From positions 1 through 64,000 of the forward strand of contig JAJYAG010000001.1 in assembly GCA_021779665.1 (NCBI GenBank): 64,000 bases of DNA, read 5' to 3'. The position numbers and the translations under genes are program-made. This DNA is from Bacteroidota bacterium. GTDB taxonomy: Bacteria > Bacteroidota > Bacteroidia > Bacteroidales > JAAUTT01. Below, in pieces: positions 1 through 7,244 of this stretch (position 1 is the stretch's first letter; the number at the start of each line of letters is the position of its first letter). Below the pieces are notes generated by a model. The model had not been told where the DNA came from and did no database searches. It worked only from the letters and a program-made list of their open reading frames with translations.

Positions 1-3
1 TGA

Positions 4-174
4 GTTTTCAACAGGCGTAAAAACGCGTTTAACAACACCAATATCCTTGGAAGAGGCTCTTCGGGTCCTCATAGCGGAGGCGGTGGTAATGACAATCCTG
101 TTGGATGGGGGCGGAGCTTCTTTATTCAACTGCAATTCAACCTGAATTATGATCGCAAAATCGATACGCAATAG
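4..174 (+). CDS. 3' end of an outer-membrane receptor-like gene (partial)
   Basis: An open frame without a start enters from the left edge and ends at TAG 172-174. Its tail, with GWGRSFFIQLQFNLNYD, alternates hydrophobic and polar residues like the last beta strand of a TonB-dependent receptor or similar barrel. The next gene is HmuY-like, and HmuY genes usually follow a TonB receptor (HmuR type), which supports the call. The two genes overlap by 26 nt. Oddity: bases 1-3 read TGA in this same frame, so the gene is either interrupted just here or the resemblance misleads me. Only 56 residues are visible, so the exact family is not established. Confidence 0.45.
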   Translation, partial: VFNRRKNAFNNTNILGRGSSGPHSGGGGNDNPVGWGRSFFIQLQFNLNYDRKIDTQ

Positions 175-1141
175 CATCTTCTTGCTTTTTTTAATCGTGT
201 CTTTCTCAGGGTGCTTTAAAGAAGATACTCCTATTGAGCCTGTTTTAAGAAACGGTATTAAGATCACTCATTCCATTTATGATTACCAGAGTTTTTATGA
301 TTTATCATCCGATTCAATCTTTACAACCCCCAATACCAAATGGGATCTGGCATTCGAATCCTCTGCCACCGGCTGGAGGGTGAGAATTAACTATTCTAAT
401 TTGCAGGGATTATATCGGACTGGAAGCAGTGATTTTGGAGCTGAATCGTATGTAATTGATAACAAAAAGTGGATTTACGACGCCAGTAGCGGAAATCCCG
501 ACTCGACCGCTATTGGAAACTGGCGTGAAGTAACCGGCGACGGACCTCAAATTTATCTTTTAGGAACCTACGATGGTGTTCGGTATCGTCCACACCGTAA
601 ACTTAAGTTTTTGAGTGTGAACGATACGGCTTATAATTTCTCGTTTGCCAACATGAACAATACCGATATTACCTCCGTTACCTTAAAGAAAGATTCGGGG
701 TATAATTTGGTGTATTATTCTCTTTCCAAGAAGGATACAGTTATTGTGGAGCCTGCAAAAAACCGCTGGGACTTGCTTTTTACCCAGTATACAACAACGC
801 TTTTCACAGATGCCGGAGTTCCAACTCCTTACATTGTGCGTGGTGTTTATGTTAACCCGAATAATGTGGCCGTTATGCTCGATACCATCTCCTCCTTTGC
901 TGATATAACTGCGCAAAACATCAATCTTAATAAATTATTTGGTGTACAGGATGTTATTGGGTATGATTGGAAGTCGGTTGAGATAAATCAGTCTGCGAAT
1001 ACAGCCAATTACGCCGTGAGACGTAATTATTCGTACTTAATTCGCGATACAAAAGGCGATTTTTACAAGTTCAGGTTTTTGAGTTATGTGAACGACTCTT
1101 TAAAAGTCGGATATCCCATGTTCGAAAAAGTGAAACTTTAA
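149..1141 (+). CDS. HmuY-like outer-membrane lipoprotein
   Basis: This 330-residue protein has a lipoprotein signal: a hydrophobic stretch at about residues 9-20 and lipobox FSGC with the lipidated Cys at 22, so it should be exported and anchored. Two related blocks, KWDLAF near residue 65 and RWDLLF near residue 207, match the bipartite HmuY-like fold. HmuY of Porphyromonas is a haem-binding lipoprotein that hands haem to the TonB receptor HmuR. The start overlaps the end of the upstream receptor-like frame, as expected for such a pair. A His lies in YRPHRKLKF, but I cannot tell whether the haem-ligand residues are conserved, so the ligand may differ. Family assignment is fairly firm; substrate is inferred. 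Confidence 0.75.
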   Translation: MIAKSIRNSIFLLFLIVSFSGCFKEDTPIEPVLRNGIKITHSIYDYQSFYDLSSDSIFTTPNTKWDLAFESSATGWRVRINYSNLQGLYRTGSSDFGAESYVIDNKKWIYDASSGNPDSTAIGNWREVTGDGPQIYLLGTYDGVRYRPHRKLKFLSVNDTAYNFSFANMNNTDITSVTLKKDSGYNLVYYSLSKKDTVIVEPAKNRWDLLFTQYTTTLFTDAGVPTPYIVRGVYVNPNNVAVMLDTISSFADITAQNINLNKLFGVQDVIGYDWKSVEINQSANTANYAVRRNYSYLIRDTKGDFYKFRFLSYVNDSLKVGYPMFEKVKL

Positions 1142-1211
1142 AACCTGAAAATTATAGCCGCACGTTATTTTTTGCCTAATTTTATTTCTTTAATCATCAA
1201 CAAAACTTACC

Positions 1212-2894
1212 ATGAAGAAATTAACCCCTATTGTCATAGCCATGATGTTGATGGCTTTGGTTTCATGTACCTCAAAACAGGAAAAGATGGAGAATAAATT
1301 GCGTGAATTTATTACAAAAGTGGAGCCTCAGGTGAAAGCCCTGGTTCAGGAGGCTTCTATTGCCAGCTGGGATGCATCCATTACCGGGAAAGCTGAGGAT
1401 TATAAAAAGTCGGAAGACTCGCAGTTAAAATTAGTAAAGCTTTTTTCCGATACTAATCTTTTTGATGAATTAAAATCGATTAAAGAATCCGGACTTGTTA
1501 AAGATTCTGTCCTGAATCGTCAGATGGAAGTGCTTTACCCTGCATTTCTGAAAAACCAGGTAAAGAAGGAATTACTTGAGAAGGAAATTATCATGAGGTC
1601 GGAACTCGAGAAAAAGTATTCGAACTTCAGAGCCGACCTGAATGGTAAAAAAGTTTCAGATAACGAAATAGAACAGATTCTTACTTCGTCCACCAATTCC
1701 AAAGACCTTGAAGCTGCCTGGAAAGCTCACAAGGCAATCGGGAAAGAGGTATCGCAGGACATCATAGCACTTGTAAAGCTTCGCAATCAGATTGCAAAAG
1801 ATCTGGGCTACGAAAATTATCATACCATGAGCATGATTTTTTCGGAACAGGAACCGAATGAAGTGCTGACCCTTTTTGACGAACTCGATACCCTTACAAA
1901 AGGTTCTTTTGCCGGGTTGAAAAACGATATCGATGAATATTTTGCAAAACGTTATAAACTTCCGAAAGATAAACTGATGCCCTGGCATTATCAGAACAGG
2001 TTCTTTCAGGAAGCTCCGAGGATTTACGATGTAGACCTCGATCAGTTTTATAAGGACAAAGATGTTGTAGCGCTTACCGATCAGTTTTATAAAGGTATAA
2101 ACCTTGATATTGCCGACATTATTAAGAATTCCGACCTTTTTGAAAAACCGGGCAAGAATCAGCATGCCTATTGTACCGATATTGACCATAACGGTGATGT
2201 ACGGGTACTTTGCAATGTTAAGCCAACCATGAACTGGATGAACACGATGCTTCACGAGTATGGGCATGCAGTGTATTCGAAATATTTTGATCCTCAGAAG
2301 CCTTATATTTTAAGGGATGCGGCACATACATTTACAACTGAGGCCATTGCCATGATTATGGGACGCAACGCTACAAATCCACAATGGATGGTCGACATGA
2401 AAATTGTTACTCCCGAACAAAAGGCTGAGATTGCTGAAGTTTGCCAGAAATCATTAAGACTGGAGCAGCTTACTTTTAGTCGCTGGGCACAGGTAATGTA
2501 CCGTTTCGAAAAAGCAATGTATGCAGACCCCGATCAGGACCTTAATGCTTTGTGGTGGAATCTTGTGGAACAATATCAGTTGCTTAAAAAGCCCGAAGGC
2601 CGTAATGAGCCAGACTGGGCTTCGAAAATACATGTTGCCCTTTATCCATGCTACTATCATAATTACCTGATGGGTGAATTATTAGCATCACAGCTGTTTT
2701 ATTATATCTCGGACAATATTCTGAAAAAGCAGGATTACAGCAATGTTAGCTTTGTAAATCATCCCGAAGTAGGTAATTACCTGAAAGAAAAGGTTTTTAT
2801 GCCTGGAATGTTATATAAATGGAACGATATGATTGAACGTGCCACAGGCGAAAAGCTTACAGCAAAATATTATGCAAAGCAGTTTGTAAAGTAG
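1212..2894 (+). CDS. Zinc metallopeptidase lipoprotein, M2/M3 (ACE-like) type
   Basis: This 560-residue protein has a lipoprotein signal (MALVSC, Cys19), so it is probably periplasmic or surface-anchored. The zinc site is visible: HEYGH at 348-352 and the third ligand in TTEAIAM (Glu377), spaced as in the M2 (angiotensin-converting enzyme) and M3 gluzincins. Surrounding text such as GDVRVLCNVKPTMNWMNTM and the helical, Lys/Glu-rich N-terminal half resemble bacterial M2 peptidyl-dipeptidases. It should release dipeptides or short peptides from peptides in the envelope. It is 70 nt after the HmuY-like gene and may be monocistronic. The M2 versus M3 choice is inference from motif context. Confidence 0.8.
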   Translation: MKKLTPIVIAMMLMALVSCTSKQEKMENKLREFITKVEPQVKALVQEASIASWDASITGKAEDYKKSEDSQLKLVKLFSDTNLFDELKSIKESGLVKDSVLNRQMEVLYPAFLKNQVKKELLEKEIIMRSELEKKYSNFRADLNGKKVSDNEIEQILTSSTNSKDLEAAWKAHKAIGKEVSQDIIALVKLRNQIAKDLGYENYHTMSMIFSEQEPNEVLTLFDELDTLTKGSFAGLKNDIDEYFAKRYKLPKDKLMPWHYQNRFFQEAPRIYDVDLDQFYKDKDVVALTDQFYKGINLDIADIIKNSDLFEKPGKNQHAYCTDIDHNGDVRVLCNVKPTMNWMNTMLHEYGHAVYSKYFDPQKPYILRDAAHTFTTEAIAMIMGRNATNPQWMVDMKIVTPEQKAEIAEVCQKSLRLEQLTFSRWAQVMYRFEKAMYADPDQDLNALWWNLVEQYQLLKKPEGRNEPDWASKIHVALYPCYYHNYLMGELLASQLFYYISDNILKKQDYSNVSFVNHPEVGNYLKEKVFMPGMLYKWNDMIERATGEKLTAKYYAKQFVK

Positions 2895-2903
2895 GAGCTC
2901 AGA

Positions 2904-2980
2904 TTGAACACGAAGACACAAAAGCACAAAGTTTTGAAATCATGAATTATTCTCTGTGTCTATAGTGTCTTCGTGTTCAA
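2904..2980. repeat. 16-bp inverted repeat of a dispersed-type sequence between convergent genes
   Basis: TTGAACACGAAGACAC at 2904-2919 is the exact reverse complement of GTGTCTTCGTGTTCAA at 2965-2980. The arms lie between two convergent genes and could form a large stem. The CACGAAGACACAAA-type wording is like repeats I associate with intergenic regions of Bacteroidota. There is no clear T-run, so terminator function is uncertain. Confidence 0.6.
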
Positions 2981-3000
2981 TTTCTATATCATACTTATTA

Positions 3001-3831
3001 TTATTTCGGCCCCTTCATTTGCTTTACCTTGATTCCAACCTCCCGGATCAATAGCGGGAAAGCCGGCTCTGTCATATTGTGGCCAAATCCCTGAAGTTCA
3101 AATAACCGTGTGTCTTTATGACCTGTTAGTTTCATCATGCGGGCCATGTAGGCATTTTCTTCGTAACGTCCCAGCATCTCCATTTCTTTGTCGCCTGTTA
3201 TAAGTAGGAGCATTGGAGCATCGGCACGAACATGATAGAGCGGAGCAAATTCGTCGATAATGGGTTGTTTGTCCGAAATTCCACGCTCTTTGCGGATGGT
3301 AAAGTGTGTAATAACCTGCGGACTGAATGGTATCAGCCCTGCAATCCGGTTTGCATCGATATTGTATGCTTTCAGCCATTTTTTGTCCAGTCCCACCATT
3401 AAGTCGAGATATCCTCCGGCCGAATGACCCGAAAGGAAGATCAACGAAGGATCGCCTCCATATTTCTGAATATTGTTGAATACCCAGGCAACAGCAGCTG
3501 CGGCGTCTTCAATAAATTCCGGCGATTTAGCTCTGGGCGACAGTCGGTAATTAGGCGCCACTATGCAGAAACCCTTGTCCTTCAATGTCTGTGGAATTTC
3601 TTTCTGACCTGATGTTAATCCTCCTCCGTGAAACCAGACTATTGTTGCGAAACCTTTGCTGTCCTTCGGAAAATAAATGTCCAGCATGCATCTTTCTTGG
3701 ATGTATTCGTTTCCGGACTTTTGACTTTCATAATAAGGAATATTCTTATCGGTTTGATACTGGATTTCCTGAGCTAATGTTGCTATACTTCCTGTTATCA
3801 GGATCAAAAAGGCAATGGTTAAGTTCTTCAT
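3001..3831 (-). CDS. Exported alpha/beta-hydrolase, esterase/lipase type
   Basis: This 276-residue protein begins with a Sec signal peptide ending near ATLAQ, so it is likely periplasmic. The oxyanion-hole motif HGGG (about residues 68-71) and nucleophile elbow GHSAGG mark the hormone-sensitive-lipase/BD-FAE branch of alpha/beta-hydrolases. The catalytic His is probably in GFGHNMTEP near the C-terminus and the acid in ITGDKE. It should cleave acyl esters, perhaps acetyl or feruloyl groups from glycans, but no carbohydrate locus surrounds it. It stands alone, convergent with the M2-type peptidase. Confidence 0.8.
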   Translation of the reverse strand: MKNLTIAFLILITGSIATLAQEIQYQTDKNIPYYESQKSGNEYIQERCMLDIYFPKDSKGFATIVWFHGGGLTSGQKEIPQTLKDKGFCIVAPNYRLSPRAKSPEFIEDAAAAVAWVFNNIQKYGGDPSLIFLSGHSAGGYLDLMVGLDKKWLKAYNIDANRIAGLIPFSPQVITHFTIRKERGISDKQPIIDEFAPLYHVRADAPMLLLITGDKEMEMLGRYEENAYMARMMKLTGHKDTRLFELQGFGHNMTEPAFPLLIREVGIKVKQMKGPK

Positions 3832-3921
3832 AGAGTTACTTTATGGAAATAAGCTGCTAAAATAAGGTTTTTAAGGATTATGTGTTAATGATTGGATCAA
3901 AGTGCCATTAATTGCAGCCGA

Positions 3922-4281
3922 TCATCCAGGAACTGCAGGCACTTCAATTCTTAAATTGCCTGTACTTTGTGTGAATGTTATATTTATAAAAACGATCCTT
4001 TCGTGCGCCGAATCTGACTTCTCATACTTAATATCATTCAGGCTTAAAAAGCTGTTTAATTTACTGTACAGATCGGGGATTTTCCGTTCTTCAATTTCAA
4101 CCTTCAAACAAACTTCGATATCGGAATACATGTGAAAATCGATGATATAGCCATGGTTATTGACTATATTCTCAATTTCATAAATGGCTGCATTCCGATC
4201 TTTATTGCAATAACCTTTCCAGTAAAGGTTGGTGTTTTTATTCAAAAAAGCCCAGAACTCTTTTTGATCGCTTTCTTCCAT
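3922..4281 (-). CDS. Small protein of unknown function downstream of a histidine kinase
   Basis: I do not recognise this 119-residue protein. I place the start at ATG 4281 (MEESDQKEFW); a TTG two codons upstream opens the same frame but is less likely. It lacks signal peptide and membrane segments and looks like a compact alpha/beta cytosolic protein with alternating strands (IDFHMYSDIEVCLKVEIEER). It starts only 9 nt after the PAS kinase stop, so the two are very probably co-transcribed and it may be a partner or modulator of that kinase. That link is context only. Confidence 0.6.
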   Translation of the reverse strand: MEESDQKEFWAFLNKNTNLYWKGYCNKDRNAAIYEIENIVNNHGYIIDFHMYSDIEVCLKVEIEERKIPDLYSKLNSFLSLNDIKYEKSDSAHERIVFINITFTQSTGNLRIEVPAVPG

Positions 4282-4290
4282 AAACAAGTT

Positions 4291-5454
4291 TTAATTATTG
4301 TTTAACGGAATTGTAAATATAAAATCGCTTCCTTTCCCTAATTCACTTTCGACCCAGATTTTGCCATTATGTTTTTCGATAAATTCCTTGCATATAATTA
4401 AACCTAAACCAGTTCCTTTTTCGCCTTCAGTTCCGTTTTTAGAGTTTTTTTGTTTTAAGTCGAAAAGCTGAGACGCATTTTGGGTATCAATGCCAATACC
4501 ATTGTCCGATACTGTTATGGCTATATTATTTTCGCCTTTCTCGGCAAAAATGTTAATAATGCCATTGCGGTTCGAAAACTTAATAGCATTTGAGATTAGA
4601 TTCCGCAAAACTGTTTTAATCATGTTGTTATCGGCAAAAAGGTTGATGGTTTGAGGTGTTGCTATATTTATTCTTACATTTTTTGCTTCGGCTATAGGTT
4701 TTAAGTTTTCGGTTACCTCATAACATATTTTTAAGAAGTTGTTATGTTCGGGTTTAAAAGGAATCATATCCTGCTGAGTTCTGGACCACTCCAAAAGGTT
4801 TTCCAACAGATTGTAGGCATTTTTTGAGGAAGTATAAAGCTTTTGAGCAAGTTGTTTTCTTTTGGAATCATCCAGTTCATCATAGTTTTCCACAAGAAGT
4901 TCGGTGTGGCCCAGAATGTTGTTAAAAGGATTTCTTAAATCGTGGGCAATAATAGAGAAGAACTTGTCTTTAGTGGCATTTAACTCAATGAGTTTATGCT
5001 CGTTCTCCTTAATCTCAGTAATATCGTAACAGGAGCCGATATAACCCAGAAATGTATTGTCCAGGTCGTAAAAAGGCCGCCCAAAATCTCTGATCCAGCG
5101 GTATTCTCCAGCTTTGTTTTTAAGCCGGTATTCCATTAAAAATGATTGTTGATTATCGAAGGCATTTACATAAATCTGAACACAAAAATCAAAATCATCC
5201 GGATGGACTCCTTCAGCCCAGCCATAACCGAATTCCTGTTCAAAACTACGACCTGTAAATTCAAGCCAGGTTTTATTAAAATAATCGCAGAGCTTATCTA
5301 ACCGCGAACGCCATATCAACGCCGGGAAGTCTTCAAATATTTTCAGGTATAATTCTTTGGCTTTGTTAATTTCGATTTGCTGTTGCTTTAATGTTGCATT
5401 TTCTTCTTCCAGTTCTTTTATCCTTTTTTGAAAATCTAAAATATCACTTTGCAT
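4291..5454 (-). CDS. Cytosolic PAS-domain sensor histidine kinase
   Basis: This 387-residue kinase has no membrane segment. A short coiled coil (about residues 7-35) precedes a PAS/PAC module (about 32-150, with WAEGVHPDDF and the PAC-type YRWIRDFGRPF). The HisKA helix carries the phosphoacceptor in FFSIIAHDLRNPFNN. The HATPase domain shows the N box (LRNLISNAIKFSN), G1 (DNGIGID) and G2 (GTGLGLIICKEF). It senses an intracellular cue through PAS and autophosphorylates. No response regulator is adjacent; the nearest receiver protein is at 23.5 kb. The small downstream gene is probably in the same transcript. Confidence 0.9.
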   Translation of the reverse strand: MQSDILDFQKRIKELEEENATLKQQQIEINKAKELYLKIFEDFPALIWRSRLDKLCDYFNKTWLEFTGRSFEQEFGYGWAEGVHPDDFDFCVQIYVNAFDNQQSFLMEYRLKNKAGEYRWIRDFGRPFYDLDNTFLGYIGSCYDITEIKENEHKLIELNATKDKFFSIIAHDLRNPFNNILGHTELLVENYDELDDSKRKQLAQKLYTSSKNAYNLLENLLEWSRTQQDMIPFKPEHNNFLKICYEVTENLKPIAEAKNVRINIATPQTINLFADNNMIKTVLRNLISNAIKFSNRNGIINIFAEKGENNIAITVSDNGIGIDTQNASQLFDLKQKNSKNGTEGEKGTGLGLIICKEFIEKHNGKIWVESELGKGSDFIFTIPLNNN

Positions 5455-5537
5455 AAAATGGTGTTGTTCATTTTTGACTTAAGTTCTAAGGCTCGTTACT
5501 TAAATTTACAAAAAAAAAGAATAAAGAAAGATGGACT

Positions 5538-6617
5538 TTATTGTTGACTTAAAATAAAAATTCCGTTTTTATCGGTGCCAATCCAGATATTATTGCTATT
5601 ATCGGTTTGAATGGTTGTGATTTTATCGCCAAGTACTATGTTCTCCGGAGCCTGAATCCATGAAGTGCCATTGTAAACATACAATTCGTAGGAGCTGCTT
5701 TTGAGATTCGAAACCCAGCAGTAATTTCTTCGGTCGGCTTTAAGTGCTGTAATGAAAGAAAGTCTGGAATTTGTAAAAGGTGTTTCGAGTTTTCTCCAGG
5801 CGTTGTTCCGGTATTCATAAAGAGAATTTGAGTTATAGCTTGATGAAGACAATGAAAAATCTTCAAATAAATATAAAATTCCTGTTGGCCCGGCCGAAAA
5901 GCTGTTACTCCAGTAAAATGTCCCGCTTTCGGCACCTAAACATTGCCATGTTTGATTTGAAAATTTATAAACGTTTGTTTGATTAACTTTTCCTGAGGTA
6001 GTAATATAAAGAGATCCAGCATGATCTAAAGAGATGTTATAAATAACATGCTGATTCAACGCTGAGTTTTCAGGAGAGTACACTTTAAAGTTTTTCCCAT
6101 CGTACATTACCAAACCTCCCAAATCGAAGGCACAACTTGAAAACCAAACCCTGCCATCCAGCCCCACTTCAACATTGCTTATATAATCACGGGGCAAGCC
6201 GGCATTTGCAACAGTAAACCATGTAAGCCCGTTCAGGGTAAGGTGGCCTAATCCACCTCCGTTGGTGGCAATCCAAAGCGTTTCGTCACCAGCTATTGAA
6301 ATATCCAGAATGGGGAAATCAATGGTAAAAGTTTTTTCGTCCGAACCTTTAAAACGATAAAGTTCCTTTCCCGAAGCTACCCAGGTATTGCCGTTGTAGT
6401 TAGGTTCTATACAATCAATATGCTTTCCTTCCAGTAATCTTCCGGTAACATTGAAACGGACAGCAGCAGAATACTTTTTCAAAGTATCTTCTTTTTTTAT
6501 AAGACTATCCAGTTGAGTTAGATCCGTAGTTTCGGTCTCAGTGCACGATTTTAAAAAAGGGAAAACTATCAGAGCACAAAAAACTCCTCTAAGCGTTAAA
6601 TTTTTCAAAGAGTTCAT
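5538..6617 (-). CDS. Lipoprotein with two-component-regulator-propeller-like repeats
   Basis: This 359-residue protein has a lipoprotein signal with lipobox LKSC (Cys25). The rest is made of repeated beta-propeller-like blades with the Reg_prop signature, for example TLWIATNGGGLGHL, RVWFSSCAFDLGGL and NIWIGTDKNGIFIL. Such blades occur in the periplasmic sensor half of hybrid two-component proteins of Bacteroidota; here no kinase follows, so this is a free, anchored propeller. The PAS kinase lies 83 nt downstream on the same strand. Ligand unknown. Confidence 0.7.
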   Translation of the reverse strand: MNSLKNLTLRGVFCALIVFPFLKSCTETETTDLTQLDSLIKKEDTLKKYSAAVRFNVTGRLLEGKHIDCIEPNYNGNTWVASGKELYRFKGSDEKTFTIDFPILDISIAGDETLWIATNGGGLGHLTLNGLTWFTVANAGLPRDYISNVEVGLDGRVWFSSCAFDLGGLVMYDGKNFKVYSPENSALNQHVIYNISLDHAGSLYITTSGKVNQTNVYKFSNQTWQCLGAESGTFYWSNSFSAGPTGILYLFEDFSLSSSSYNSNSLYEYRNNAWRKLETPFTNSRLSFITALKADRRNYCWVSNLKSSSYELYVYNGTSWIQAPENIVLGDKITTIQTDNSNNIWIGTDKNGIFILSQQ

Positions 6618-6729
6618 GACTGGCGGTTTGTAGTTGTATTGTGTTGAAATTTGGATTCATAAACTTAAACTATTTGAAGATGAATGTCAAATAAAAAGAA
6701 TTATTAACAAGAAAGGAGATTTTGAGGTA

Positions 6730-6825
6730 ATGCTTTTAAAAAATGGAATATTTTTCCTCTCTTTGTTCCTGTTTTTGCCCAGTTTAAACTTCGCAGATGG
6801 AGGAGAAAGGATATCAAAAACCTGA
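6730..6825 (+). CDS. 31-codon ORF encoding little more than a signal peptide
   Basis: The frame begins at ATG 6730 with AAAGGAG at 6712-6718 upstream, a better ribosome site than most genes here. The product is a Lys-containing N-terminus, a hydrophobic core (IFFLSLFLFLP) and ten polar residues ending at TGA. It may be the remnant of an exported protein, a tiny membrane peptide or chance. A longer upstream extension has no support. Confidence 0.3.
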   Translation: MLLKNGIFFLSLFLFLPSLNFADGGERISKT

Positions 6826-6891
6826 AAAATACTGAGTTGTAAATTGAGGATCGTGAATTGAAGAGTTATAAATACATTAAAACATATAATC

Positions 6892-7164
6892 ATGAAAGAA
6901 TATTATGTAACTAAAAGATACGTGGATGCTGATGAAGATGAAGGTTTCCGTGTTGAAAAAATAAAAACAGGCAATAAGGATATTACCAAAAAGATTGATA
7001 CTGAAAACCTGTTTGAAGATGATGATGATCTGATTGAATACCTTTCCGAAGTTTTCGATCAGGATCCTGATGAGATTGAAGTAATTGAAGAAGAACTAAA
7101 AGTTGAGTTTTCAGGTAGTCCTGATAAGCTTGATCCTGATGGCGCCGGAATGATTCAGGGATAA
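6892..7164 (+). CDS. Acidic small protein of unknown function
   Basis: I do not recognise this 90-residue protein. It is strongly acidic, with DEDEGF near the start and a run FEDDDDLIEYL in the middle, and it has no signal peptide, membrane segment or Cys. A Lys-rich patch (KIKTGNKDITKK) separates the acidic blocks. It is followed within 30 nt by a clear terminator, which supports it being a real, separately ended gene. A protein-binding or nucleic-acid-mimic role is possible but not shown. Confidence 0.6.
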   Translation: MKEYYVTKRYVDADEDEGFRVEKIKTGNKDITKKIDTENLFEDDDDLIEYLSEVFDQDPDEIEVIEEELKVEFSGSPDKLDPDGAGMIQG

Positions 7165-7190
7165 TTTTGATCTTTTTTCGGTAAAAGAAA

Positions 7191-7224
7191 ACGGCTGTAA
7201 ACTTTTGAGGTTACAGCCGTTTTT
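7191..7224. terminator. Bidirectional intrinsic terminator
   Basis: The 10-bp stem ACGGCTGTAA (7191-7200) pairs with TTACAGCCGT (7211-7220) around a 10-nt loop. A T-run follows on the + strand and an A-rich stretch precedes it, so it can end both the acidic-protein gene and the opposing GH97 gene. Confidence 0.85.
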
Positions 7225-7244
7225 GTTTCATATCAAAGGTCTGG

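Noticed and set aside
1656-2267. 203-codon minus-strand ORF inside the M2-type peptidase gene
   Set aside because: It is an antisense shadow of a clear coding region and has no family features.
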